From contig CAJUEL010000003.1 in NCBI GenBank assembly GCA_910585455.1, positions 88,806 to 152,805 of the forward strand: DNA of 64,000 nt, read 5' to 3'. Shown piece after piece: positions 6,803-15,693 of the stretch (the stretch's first letter is position 1; the number at the start of each line of letters is the position of its first letter). The stretch is from an uncultured Eisenbergiella sp. GTDB taxonomy: Bacteria > Bacillota > Clostridia > Lachnospirales > Lachnospiraceae. The notes beneath the pieces were generated by a model, which made no database searches, was not told the DNA's origin, and saw only the letters and a program-made list of their open reading frames with translations. The position numbers and the translations under genes were made by a program.

Positions 6803-8296
6803 TCAATTGTTCTTTCTATCAAATCCCACAGCAAGGCATAGATATATTATCAACTCTCGTGCTAGTCGTAGTAGCCTATATGTATTATTTTCAATTTTTC
6901 CATCAGAAGTGTATTTTGTGAAGGTTACATTATACGATTGCATTCCTGTTCGTAAGCAATTATGTTCCATGTCGTTCCGCATTTGGAAGATTCGTTCGGC
7001 ATGTGGTGTGGTTACATTGACTTTTTTATCTTCAAAAAAATCTTTTTGTAGCCAAAACATTGCTTGAATGAGAGGATTATCTGAATGAGTGTTGATAATG
7101 GGATATGGGACAGTAAAATATACTTGCCCATTTCCAGCATATAGTTCTTTTTTCCAAACATTCTTGAAACTGATCTTAGTATTTGTAAGACCTACTTGAA
7201 AATATTCATTGATAAAAAAGCCGATTCTATCAAACAGAGAATAAGCTGTTTTAAAAGCGGTTCTCATTTGGCTGTCTTGCAAAGAATAATCTGCAAAATC
7301 GCCTGTGTCTATTAAGTCTAATTCCTTATCTGCGTAATGCTCATATGCATCATCTGTTGATATCTTATACCACAAATATCTAGCAAAATTATATTCTTGC
7401 TTAATTTGGTTGAACAAGCCAACAAATTCCTTTTCACGTTCATTTAGTAATTTGCCAAATGGGAGATTGATACTATCGACTGCAAAACATGGGTCAGATA
7501 GTATATCTAAGCATGGATCTAAAAAGAGACGAAATGTAAGCAGATAATTCCGATAATCGATTTCTGCTTGATCTTGTACATGAAATAATGGAAGGTTGAG
7601 AGGTTTGCTCAAGTATTTTTCAATATATGAAGTATCAAACATAGAGATGCAATTTTGCAAATTATCTAAGTAATCTTGGCTTTCTAAATTGATTTTATAT
7701 TTTTTTGTCTGCTCATAATAGTAAAAGCAAGCATGGTGATAGTAATTCTGCTCATAAGACTTTATTTGTAATTGTGCGTAATAGAATAGTAAAAACGAGA
7801 GATTAAGGCTAGCCATTGCGAAATTATTGCTAATTAATAGAGCATTTTGAAAACAGTCTATCGCCGCAATATACCGATGTAATGCGTGGAATACATTTCC
7901 GAGATTTGTATATGAACGCATAGCAATATATTCTGCAACTTGTGCTTCTACATCATTTATAGGATTATCGTTATTATAGAAATTACATTCGTACATATCC
8001 AATGTATTTCTAAGATAGTATATTTCTTTTTCGAGATAAGATTCGTTGTCAATATTTTGGATTATCCGAAGATCATGATAGCCGTTTGCAATATCATAAC
8101 TAATTTGCATCTTAGTTGGAACGTTGTAATCTTTGGATAACATAGATATTGCAGTTTCAATAGTAGATGGAATAAGGCTGCTTTTCTTTTCATAAAACAA
8201 AGTATCAAAAGTTTGTGACAAATCTATAACTGTTTTATCCAAAACTGTAGTGTAATTATTTTCAAATTTTGAAATCTGTTCTTGATAGTCTGACAT
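6803..8296 (-). CDS. LA2681-like HEPN domain protein with TPR-like helical region, candidate RNase
   Basis: The product has 497 residues. The C-terminal domain carries the HEPN ribonuclease signature R-x4-H as RNDMEH (Arg440, His445). The N-terminal and middle parts are helical, with a TPR-like stretch around residues 125-175 (AMRSYTNLGNVFHALHRY followed by AIDCFQNALL). This layout fits the LA2681-like HEPN family, whose HEPN relatives are RNA-cleaving toxins and abortive-infection proteins. It lies on the opposite strand to the element's main genes, consistent with a cargo gene. RNase activity is inferred from the motif. Confidence 0.7.
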   Translation of the reverse strand: MSDYQEQISKFENNYTTVLDKTVIDLSQTFDTLFYEKKSSLIPSTIETAISMLSKDYNVPTKMQISYDIANGYHDLRIIQNIDNESYLEKEIYYLRNTLDMYECNFYNNDNPINDVEAQVAEYIAMRSYTNLGNVFHALHRYIAAIDCFQNALLISNNFAMASLNLSFLLFYYAQLQIKSYEQNYYHHACFYYYEQTKKYKINLESQDYLDNLQNCISMFDTSYIEKYLSKPLNLPLFHVQDQAEIDYRNYLLTFRLFLDPCLDILSDPCFAVDSINLPFGKLLNEREKEFVGLFNQIKQEYNFARYLWYKISTDDAYEHYADKELDLIDTGDFADYSLQDSQMRTAFKTAYSLFDRIGFFINEYFQVGLTNTKISFKNVWKKELYAGNGQVYFTVPYPIINTHSDNPLIQAMFWLQKDFFEDKKVNVTTPHAERIFQMRNDMEHNCLRTGMQSYNVTFTKYTSDGKIENNTYRLLRLARELIIYLCLAVGFDRKNN

Positions 8297-8375
8297 ATTT
8301 CGCTTTCCTTTGAATTTTGATTTTACAGTAGAATTAAATTATAACACTATATTAGGTAAATATCTAGGGGGTTTT

Positions 8376-8436
8376 CATTATATATAGGTGAAATTCTGCC
8401 ATAAATGGACTAGGGGTAGAATTCTTATATATAATG
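8376..8436. repeat. Imperfect dyad upstream of the HEPN gene
   Basis: The perfect 11-bp arms CATTATATATA (8376-8386) and TATATATAATG (8426-8436) are extended inward by AATTCT/AGAATT. Direct CTAGGGG copies lie at 8354-8360 and 8410-8416. The dyad sits in the divergent intergenic region between the HEPN gene and the small ORF at 8574, a natural position for an operator controlling both. Confidence 0.55.
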
Positions 8437-8573
8437 GCAAGAAAGGAATGACTATTAGTTACTTTTTGAAAAGAGTGATATACAGAGATTTTGCAAATAT
8501 ATTAATTTGGTGATTGTGTGTTGATGGATACGTATGGTATACTGTTTTTATAAAATGAAAGGGAATATTATAT

Positions 8574-8708
8574 ATGATAGTTGGAAAAAGAGAAGAAAGA
8601 GTTGAGGATAAAAGACTACGCCATATTAAAGAAACAAAGGAAGATAAAGAAGGATGGCAGAGAGAATTAAAATATGTTATTGAGAGTAAAGATTCAAAAC
8701 TTGAATAG
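8574..8708 (+). CDS. Small highly charged protein, 44 residues
   Basis: ATG 8574 follows AAAGGGA. The peptide is almost all helix-forming and charged (starts MIVGKREERVEDKRLRHIK, ends SKDSKLE). It is divergent from the HEPN gene. It could be a small regulator or antitoxin-like peptide, but nothing proves translation beyond the ribosome site and charge pattern. A terminator follows at 8786. Confidence 0.4.
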   Translation: MIVGKREERVEDKRLRHIKETKEDKEGWQRELKYVIESKDSKLE

Positions 8709-8785
8709 TATTGTCGTATAATGATTAAGATTATGGATAATACATTAGAAGAATTAGAAAAAATGTGAAATATGAGAAATTATAT

Positions 8786-8822
8786 CCAGCCATCAAGAAT
8801 AAAACGATGGCTGGTATTTTTT
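8786..8822 (+). terminator. Rho-independent terminator
   Basis: The stem CCAGCCATC (8786-8794) pairs with GATGGCTGG (8806-8814), followed by TATTTTTT. It closes the transcript of the small ORF at 8574 just before a new promoter. Confidence 0.8.
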
Positions 8823-8826
8823 ACCC

Positions 8827-8877
8827 TTGACATACGAACACACATTCGATATAATTACAAATATAGAACGTATGTTC
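8827..8877 (+). promoter_or_regulatory. Consensus sigma-A promoter with SOS-like boxes
   Basis: The promoter has TTGACA (8827-8832), a 17-nt spacer and TATAAT (8850-8855), a perfect consensus. GAACGTATGTTC (8866-8877) at the start site fits the Firmicutes LexA box GAAC-N4-GTTC. A near match CGAAC-ACAC-ATTCG (8835-8848) fills the spacer. Transcription would lead through a roughly 320-nt leader into the helicase gene. Either host LexA or an element repressor with a similar site could bind. Confidence 0.75.
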
Positions 8878-9186
8878 CGACCGAAAAAGCAATTCATTGT
8901 ATTGACAGTACATGGATTGTAAAACTGATACATACAAACACACAGATTCAGAAATTCATTATGTGAAAAATTTAATAGTAATAGTAGAAGTATAGATTTA
9001 GAGCAGTTTCGGAATTGGGATTGCTTTAGGTTTATTTTTGTTACAGCTTTTTTGATAAAAATTGGGATATTTTTCATTTTTTTTAGATTTTTATGAGTTT
9101 TTCGCAATTTTGAGAAAAGGTTGTGGGTGGATGGAGAAAGTATGGGTAGAAACAAAAGTTAAATGGATGAATTGGAGGATGGATTT

Positions 9187-10875
9187 ATGGAAACTTTACA
9201 CGAACACAATCAAAGGACATATGAAAATATTTGTCGTATGTATGATGAAGGAATTCAACGAGTGGCAGTTGTTCAGCCTACTGGTTCAGGTAAAAGTCTT
9301 TTAATGGCAAAGCTAATTGAAGACAATTCGAACAGTAGATTTTTTGTTTTGTCTACAAACCACAAAATTAATGACCAGTTTAAATCGAAACTGGATGATG
9401 GAATATTGGAACGAATGAATTTCAATATCTATTGTAATATGCCAAATATGAAGCAAGAGGTTATGGAGACTTTGCAGCCTGATTATATTTTGCTAGACGA
9501 AATGCATAGGACTTTGGCGAAAGAGTGGAGTAAAGGTATCAGAGTTCTGCTAGAAATGTATCCTAATGCAAAGGTATTAGGATTGTCAGCAACGCCTATT
9601 CGTTATTTGGATAAATGCAGAAATGTCGCTGAAGAATTATTTAATGGTAATCTGGCTTGTGATATGAGTTTGTCTCAGGCGATTCTTGATGGGATTCTTC
9701 CTATGGCTAGATACGTTTGTGGTGTTTATTCGTATGAGAAAGACACGGAAAGTTTAAACAAGAAAATTGAGAAAAGCTGCAATAGTGAGGAAGAGAAGCA
9801 AGAACTGCTAAAGGAGTTAAAAGTATTAAAAGAGAATCTGGATAAAGGGCATGGAGTGTCAGATATTTTCAGGAAATACATTGTGACTGGCAGTGAAAAA
9901 TTTGTTGTATTCCTAAAAAATACTACACATTTAAGAGTAATGAAGCCTGTTATTGAGAAGTGGTTTACTGATGCTGGATTTTCTGTACGACTTTATGAAG
10001 TTCATAGTAAGAATGCTGATAAGGATAAGGAATTTGTAGCGTTTAGAGAAGATAAAGAGAATGGAATAGTTAAGCTGTGTCTATCTGTAGCCATGTTGAC
10101 GGAAGGAATTCATGGTGATATTGACGGCGTGATTATGCTTAGAGAAACAATCAGTCCGAATATGTATTTTCAGATGATAGGTAGAGCATTTGCTTGTGGC
10201 AAGAAAACGATACCATTGATATTTGATCTGGTTGCAAACAGCCAGTTTATTTCTGATGCTGCTGATAATTTTCCGAATGAATTAAGGGGAGAGATTCAAA
10301 AACGGAGAGAAGAATATGAAAAAGAAGGTAAGGATTATGAAGTTAGTTTTGATGTAGATGAGTTTATTGTGATGGATGAATTTATGGATGTTATTAGTGG
10401 GTTTAGGGCGATTGAGGGGAGGATAAAAGGGAGAGTGTGGACAGAAAATGAAGATAATATTATTAGAAAATATTATATAGAAGAAGGATATAATGTATAT
10501 AAGCGTCTACAAGGAAGAAGTAAATGTGCCTGTTTTAATCGTGCTAAAATATTAGGTGTAAAAAGAGTGGAATCTGGCAGACCATGGTCTGTTGCGGATG
10601 ATGAAGTTTTATATAGTAAATATCCTACAATTGGAACTAAAGTAGCAGAAGAATTACACAGGACTATATACGCCTGTGTGAGTAGAGCAAAAGAATTAGG
10701 AATAAAATATAAAGCAGGTTCAAACAAGCATAAATATATAGAATGTAGATCTGGAAAATGGAGAGTTGGATTTTGGTTAAACGGAAAAAGACAAAATTTT
10801 GGATCATTTGATTCAGAAGATGAAGCTATAAAAGTAGCAAGGCAAAAAGCAAAAGAATATGGTAAAGCAATTTAG
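9187..10875 (+). CDS. SF2 DExH helicase fused to two SANT-like repeats and an AP2-like domain
   Basis: The product has 562 residues from ATG 9187, chosen because GGAGG ends 8 nt upstream; an in-frame ATG at 9163 has none. Helicase motifs: Walker A QPTGSGKS (30-37), LLDEMHR (motif II), LSATP (motif III) and MIGRAFACGKKT (motif VI). The C-terminal third has two Trp-containing SANT/GcrA-like repeats (GRVWTENEDNIIRKYY and RPWSVADDEVLYSKY, each ending in RAK-x-LG[VI]) and then an AP2/Arm-type DNA-binding end (GKWRVGFWLNGKRQNFGSF). It may be a site-directed replication or recombination helicase. It lies downstream of the SOS-like promoter. Confidence 0.85.
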   Translation: METLHEHNQRTYENICRMYDEGIQRVAVVQPTGSGKSLLMAKLIEDNSNSRFFVLSTNHKINDQFKSKLDDGILERMNFNIYCNMPNMKQEVMETLQPDYILLDEMHRTLAKEWSKGIRVLLEMYPNAKVLGLSATPIRYLDKCRNVAEELFNGNLACDMSLSQAILDGILPMARYVCGVYSYEKDTESLNKKIEKSCNSEEEKQELLKELKVLKENLDKGHGVSDIFRKYIVTGSEKFVVFLKNTTHLRVMKPVIEKWFTDAGFSVRLYEVHSKNADKDKEFVAFREDKENGIVKLCLSVAMLTEGIHGDIDGVIMLRETISPNMYFQMIGRAFACGKKTIPLIFDLVANSQFISDAADNFPNELRGEIQKRREEYEKEGKDYEVSFDVDEFIVMDEFMDVISGFRAIEGRIKGRVWTENEDNIIRKYYIEEGYNVYKRLQGRSKCACFNRAKILGVKRVESGRPWSVADDEVLYSKYPTIGTKVAEELHRTIYACVSRAKELGIKYKAGSNKHKYIECRSGKWRVGFWLNGKRQNFGSFDSEDEAIKVARQKAKEYGKAI

Positions 10876-10948
10876 AGACTTTTGTTTTCTAAAAAGAGAA
10901 TAGTAAATAAGGAACCAAAAATTTTTAATAAAAAGGAGATCAAAACAA

Positions 10949-11434
10949 ATGAAAGAGACATGGACAGAGAAAGAAATGGAAACACTGAAAGAAGGATATC
11001 CTGTAAATGAATCCAAGATTGATAATAGGCTGCTTAAAAGGGCAAAAGAGACAATGCCAACATCCAGAAAAGCGAAGCTAAATGGAAAACTGGAATATGA
11101 TGCAGATGATGATACCAAATACATAAAGGCATATCTGCCTGATGTGTACCAGATTCCAAGTTTTGAACTGTACTTGGAAATCGAGATCAATAAAATCAGT
11201 GATGATTATTGGATGTACAATGTCAATCTTGTGCGCTCAGGCGAAATATTCAAATTCCCTATCCGTATAGGGAGCGGAGAAGCCTGTGTTACGGAAGAAT
11301 GCATTGTCAATTATGTACTGTCAGAACTTGAAAATGAGGAAGTCGATTGGGCGGCTGAAATACAGATATATGATAGCTTTGTAGAGTATGCAATGAGTTA
11401 TTTTGACAGAGTGTATGATATCAAGAGAGATTAA
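10949..11434 (+). CDS. Hypothetical protein, 161 residues
   Basis: ATG 10949 has GGAG 10 nt upstream. The N-terminal 40 residues are charged and helical, and the remainder is predicted beta-rich and acidic. No known domain or catalytic motif is visible. It lies between the helicase and the polymerase-like gene in the same direction. Confidence 0.55.
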   Translation: MKETWTEKEMETLKEGYPVNESKIDNRLLKRAKETMPTSRKAKLNGKLEYDADDDTKYIKAYLPDVYQIPSFELYLEIEINKISDDYWMYNVNLVRSGEIFKFPIRIGSGEACVTEECIVNYVLSELENEEVDWAAEIQIYDSFVEYAMSYFDRVYDIKRD

Positions 11435-11449
11435 TTTGTAAGAGTGGAT

Positions 11450-11495
11450 AAGCCATTTCGGAAGGATAAGCAATTACTTCTTTCCGATTTGGCTT
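11450..11495 (+). terminator. Possible terminator hairpin before the polymerase-like gene
   Basis: AAGCCA-x2-TCGGAA (from 11450) pairs with TTCCGA-x2-TGGCTT (to 11495), with additional pairs toward the loop. The downstream U content is modest, so attenuation rather than full termination is possible. Confidence 0.4.
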
Positions 11496-11647
11496 CTCTT
11501 TCCTGAAGCAGTGTGAGTTATGCGAGTTATGTAAGTGAAATTTTGTGATGTGATTGATTTTAAATGGAGAATGTATAGGTGGAACCTATAGTGTAACGAC
11601 TGGATAGTTGTTGTGAATTGAAATTTTGGTTGTGGAGGTAACTGATA

Positions 11648-14600
11648 ATGAGTAGAAAAAGGAAACAAGATAACAACAATGAAGAAATAAAGGGTTACGA
11701 AATTGTACGTCTGAATATAAAGGACATGCAAAAAGACAATCCTAAATTCAGCATGACAAAAAGCAATCTAAATACTGAGAAAATTAAGATCAGAAGCAGC
11801 GAAATTGTACGGATTGTTGCAAGTTTAAATCCTGAGGGTTGTAAAAAGGATGGTTCAAAATATTTGTACATTAAAGATTTGATCATCCTTAAAATTGGGA
11901 AAGCGTACAATAAATATTATCAATGTCTTTGTGAAGAAAGGAAATCCAATAAAGAAAACATAGGTGTATTTACATTAGAGATTATTGAAATTGACGAGGA
12001 TAAAAAGCAGACAGTATTAGAAACTATCCGATATAAAAGATTGCTGTGTGGAAGTTCTTTTGTCAGGAATGCGAAGGAAATGTATGTCAGGGAAGAATTA
12101 CACAACAAAGTAATGGAAGTGTTATTGGCAGGAATAAAGCCAAATGCATTATTTCTGCTGGATAAAGTTGCAAAATATTCTACTTATTTAGGGCTGGCGG
12201 CTACAGACAGTGAGCCAGTGTCTATGCCTAATATCTGTGTTGTAAAGGATTTTACAAAGAAGATAAAGGATGCTTTTGATATTGTAAAACAGAATAAAAA
12301 TGAAAATGGTACTTTTGAATATGAAGTAATTAACTTTGCTGAAACGAAGGTAGAAACAGAAGAAGAGGTCAATTGTTTTGATGGTGCTGGAATTGTTTCA
12401 TATGAAAGGGCTGTTATGTGGGCAAAAGAGTTAGGCCAGGATTATGTACCAGCGTCATTTCAGATTCGTGTTTTAAATGGGATTAAAGGCAATCTGTATA
12501 CATTCCCTGTGACAGAATATATTGAATATCTGGAAGAAAATAATTTGCAGGATCATTTAGTGGTACAGGATTTATGGAAAACGCCTGTAAATATCAAAGA
12601 GCAGAAGATTGATGTTTTTCTGACAGAGAGCCAGTTTAAATTTCATGCTATGTATAACAGTTTTGAAGAATGGAAGAGCGCATTTGATACAGATGTAAAA
12701 TGTGGGGATTATTCATATAGAAGGAGATTTAATATATCTGAAGTGTCGAAGCGTGCAGATAAATTGAAAGATGAGTTATGGTCAGCTTATCAGCCATTAC
12801 AGACATTGGACTTTACAGATAATGAACTGGTCGAATTGGCAAAGCCGACTGTATCAATGTCAAAATTATTATATACGGATGTAGACGAGTTTATTAAATA
12901 TAGAGGTATTGCGATGGAGTCAGATATTGAAGAGGCAGAGGGTGAGAAAAAACATTATAAGGAAAGTGAATTAATTCCATGGTATTATAAAGCACTTGTG
13001 TTGGATGATTCATTGCAATATGATCCATATATCAGAAAGAAAATAGAGAATGATTTAGAAAGCCTCCAAAGGCGAATATTTATGGGGAAGATTATTTTGA
13101 ATGGGAATTATCAGACTGCAATCCCTGATCTGCTGGCATTGATGCAGCATATATGTGGAATGCCAGTTGTTGGAGTATTGAAAAAGGGAGAGATTTATTC
13201 AAATTACTGGAATACGAAAAAAGTAGAAAAAATTTCCATATGGAGAAATCCGCATATTGCCTGTGAATGGGTAAATTCAAAAGTTGTAAATAATGAAGAG
13301 ACAAGGAGATGGTTTAAATATCAAGAGTCTGGTATTGTCACAGATATTTATGGAACTTTGGCATTACGGCTTGGTACGATGGATTTTGACGGAGATACTA
13401 TTGCCAGTGTATGCTCTGACATTATTTATAATGCTGTAGAACGTACTGATATCCATACGATCAGGTTTATACCTTATAAGGAAGAGAAGAGTGGGATAAA
13501 AAAGAAATTCCGTATTAACAATTTTGAAAAGATAATGTATACCAATAAGCTGGGTTTTCAAAATAATATAGGGGATGTGACAAATAAAGTTACTGTACTA
13601 TGGACTTTATATGGCGATACAAAAGATGAAGCAGAGAAAAGGAAAATCAGTGGCAATATTAAAATTATGTCAGCGATCAATCAGCTTATTATTGATTTTG
13701 TAAAGACTGGAATTAAAGTGCCTATCCCTAAAGATATTTTAAATATGGTTTCTGGTGCGAAAAAACCTGCTTTTATGCAGAATAAAAATGGAAGATGGGT
13801 AGATGATAAGAAAACGGAATCTAATGCAAGGAAATTTGATTTTGTTATAGCTGAAATGGTGGATAAAAACGGGAAACCGGTATCTGATGAATTTATCAGG
13901 AAGCAGAAAAAATATGAATTGACTAATGGAACAGTGGACAGGCTATATAAGTATTTATTAGACGCTTTATCAGGAATTAAGCTGGATTTTGAAGCATCAA
14001 CAGAAGAGTGCCAGTTTACAAAGTTGCTAAAGAATATACCATATATTTATAATGCAACTTATCCCAAAATAGAAGAACGGTTAAAAGATTTATTGAAAAT
14101 ACATAATATCATATGTGGGAAGAAATATTATGACGAAAAAGAAAGTGCCAGTATAGATGATTCGACATGGAGGTTTGATCGTTTTTATAGTTATTGTGAA
14201 AATGAGTTGATGGGAATTTGTTCTGACCGGGAGACTTTGCTGAATTATCTTATCCACTTATTCTATACGAATGAGAACTTTTATAATTGTGATAAAGCTG
14301 TATTGTGGAATGTTTTTGGGGAGGATATATGCAATAGATACATAAAAAGAGAGATCAATACATCCGTTGATGATCTTGCCAAATTAGCAAAAAAAGAAAA
14401 GAAAGCAAAGGTAAAAGCAGAAAAAATTAAGGAAATGTGTTCAAATGCAAATGTTATACATATAAAAGACTTGCCAGAGGATGAAATATATATCACCGAT
14501 ACAGATGTAAACTATATTGTTGATAATATTCCAGATAACCGGGAAGCACAAAGACTGATGATCACATTGCTGGCATTATACCGTAAAATTAATGTGAATC

Positions 14601-14878
14601 ATGAGAAAGGAAAGAAGAAAGCGATTAAAATAAAAAAAGGTAGAAAGAATGAAGTGACAATATATCAAATATGTAAACTATCGGATATTCACTATAATCA
14701 AATCTATAATAGGCTAAAATTATTGTATGAAAAGAAATTGATAGATATTGACTTGCAAAATATGAAAGTACCAAAGATAACAGTTTATATTCCAGATCAG
14801 GATAAAAAGAATAAAGAATATAAGATTGTAGATATAAATGATATCCGCATAAATATATTTGAAAGTAAAATGGCATAA
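11648..14878 (+). CDS. Large DFDGD-motif polymerase-like protein (two-barrel RNA polymerase, YonO/QDE-1 type)
   Basis: The protein has 1076 residues from ATG 11648 with GGAGG 9 nt upstream. The catalytic signature DFDGD is at residues 579-583 in the context LRLGTMDFDGDTIASV, as in the second double-psi barrel of multisubunit RNA polymerase beta', phage YonO and eukaryotic RdRP. It is preceded by WRNPHIACEWV, resembling the RNP segment seen before that motif in RdRP-like proteins. The rest has no match I can name; the C-terminus (YQICKLSDIHYNQIYNRLK) looks like a winged or HTH-like DNA-binding end. It likely transcribes element genes as a single-chain polymerase, but RNA-templated synthesis cannot be excluded. 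Assignment rests on the motif and its context. Confidence 0.75.
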   Translation: MSRKRKQDNNNEEIKGYEIVRLNIKDMQKDNPKFSMTKSNLNTEKIKIRSSEIVRIVASLNPEGCKKDGSKYLYIKDLIILKIGKAYNKYYQCLCEERKSNKENIGVFTLEIIEIDEDKKQTVLETIRYKRLLCGSSFVRNAKEMYVREELHNKVMEVLLAGIKPNALFLLDKVAKYSTYLGLAATDSEPVSMPNICVVKDFTKKIKDAFDIVKQNKNENGTFEYEVINFAETKVETEEEVNCFDGAGIVSYERAVMWAKELGQDYVPASFQIRVLNGIKGNLYTFPVTEYIEYLEENNLQDHLVVQDLWKTPVNIKEQKIDVFLTESQFKFHAMYNSFEEWKSAFDTDVKCGDYSYRRRFNISEVSKRADKLKDELWSAYQPLQTLDFTDNELVELAKPTVSMSKLLYTDVDEFIKYRGIAMESDIEEAEGEKKHYKESELIPWYYKALVLDDSLQYDPYIRKKIENDLESLQRRIFMGKIILNGNYQTAIPDLLALMQHICGMPVVGVLKKGEIYSNYWNTKKVEKISIWRNPHIACEWVNSKVVNNEETRRWFKYQESGIVTDIYGTLALRLGTMDFDGDTIASVCSDIIYNAVERTDIHTIRFIPYKEEKSGIKKKFRINNFEKIMYTNKLGFQNNIGDVTNKVTVLWTLYGDTKDEAEKRKISGNIKIMSAINQLIIDFVKTGIKVPIPKDILNMVSGAKKPAFMQNKNGRWVDDKKTESNARKFDFVIAEMVDKNGKPVSDEFIRKQKKYELTNGTVDRLYKYLLDALSGIKLDFEASTEECQFTKLLKNIPYIYNATYPKIEERLKDLLKIHNIICGKKYYDEKESASIDDSTWRFDRFYSYCENELMGICSDRETLLNYLIHLFYTNENFYNCDKAVLWNVFGEDICNRYIKREINTSVDDLAKLAKKEKKAKVKAEKIKEMCSNANVIHIKDLPEDEIYITDTDVNYIVDNIPDNREAQRLMITLLALYRKINVNHEKGKKKAIKIKKGRKNEVTIYQICKLSDIHYNQIYNRLKLLYEKKLIDIDLQNMKVPKITVYIPDQDKKNKEYKIVDINDIRINIFESKMA

Positions 14879-14905
14879 CCTCGAATTTTTTCTGGGAGGC
14901 ATAAT

Positions 14906-15214
14906 TTGGGAATGCTTGAAAGCCTTGAAAACAGGGCGTTTCTGGGAAAGAGTCTTATAAGTGTAAAACATAGTATAGGAAAAGAGGGTAATCCTCATCC
15001 GAATATTATTATGTATGGAGGCTGGATTATGCAAGATGAATTACGGGATCAGGTTATCGCATATCTTAATCAATACATGCTGAGGAAAAGTTCCCTATCT
15101 TCATATCTGGGAATTTCTCCACAGTATTTATCTGATTGGTTGCATAAGCGATGTGATTTCAATAACGGAAGGGTTCAGATGATTAAAAACTTTTTGACCC
15201 GCAAATTTTATTAA
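14906..15214 (+). CDS. Minimal HTH DNA-binding protein
   Basis: TTG 14906 has GGGAGG 6 nt upstream (102 residues). An internal ATG at 15029 also has GGAGG and would give the 61-residue HTH domain alone. The domain carries a Cro-like motif SSLSSYLGISPQYLSDWL. It resembles the small HTH protein at 15694, with the structured region 15255-15640 lying between them. It is probably a regulator of the element. Which start is used cannot be decided; both may be. Confidence 0.6.
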   Translation: MGMLESLENRAFLGKSLISVKHSIGKEGNPHPNIIMYGGWIMQDELRDQVIAYLNQYMLRKSSLSSYLGISPQYLSDWLHKRCDFNNGRVQMIKNFLTRKFY

Positions 15215-15254
15215 AGGTAATATCCTGTAAGGGTTATTATAAAATATTTCAAAA

Positions 15255-15640
15255 AAGGTTTGAATATCGTACTATGAAGGTGCAGGAGAGCATTACGGGT
15301 TGTGGAAAAACTGTGATGCATTGAACAATCTCCTGTGCCAGCCAATTACCTGCAATATTGCAGTTCCACATACATTTCTCCAATTATTCAGTTTTTAGCC
15401 GATATGGGCTTCAAAACCCGTATCAGCATTCGTCCAGAACTCCACAATCTGGATGTACCACAAATAACAATACCTGTATCATGCGGCTTTTTGAGATACG
15501 AAGTTGTATGATGCAGAACCCCTATATATCTCCACAATGTATAGGGAAAATCTGGTAAAGGTCCACCACACTTTACTGGATGTACAAGCCGCATGATGTC
15601 TCCCAAACATCATGCGGTGATGTACGAAAAGTAAGATAAT
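15255..15640 (+). ncRNA. Hairpin-dense non-coding region, candidate regulatory RNA with CUCC loops
   Basis: There is no credible gene here, but many stems are present. CCAG/CTGG (15434-15452) and CCCTATA/TATAGGG (15520-15546) both have the loop CTCCACAAT. GCCGCATGATGT (15589-15600) pairs with ACATCATGCGG around CTCCCAA. GATATGGG pairs with CCCGTATC (15401-15424), and CTGCAATATTGCAG (15350-15363) is a palindrome. CTGGATGTAC is repeated at 15449 and 15576. ATCATGCGGC (15479-15488) can alternatively pair with GCCGCATGAT, competing with the terminal hairpin. The loops expose CUCC, an anti-Shine-Dalgarno sequence. No known RNA family is recognised, and no confident promoter or U-run terminator is seen. 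Confidence 0.5.
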
Positions 15641-15693
15641 TTATTTTGTAAAGAATTTCTTGTATATAAAATATTAGGAAAGAAGGTGAAAAA

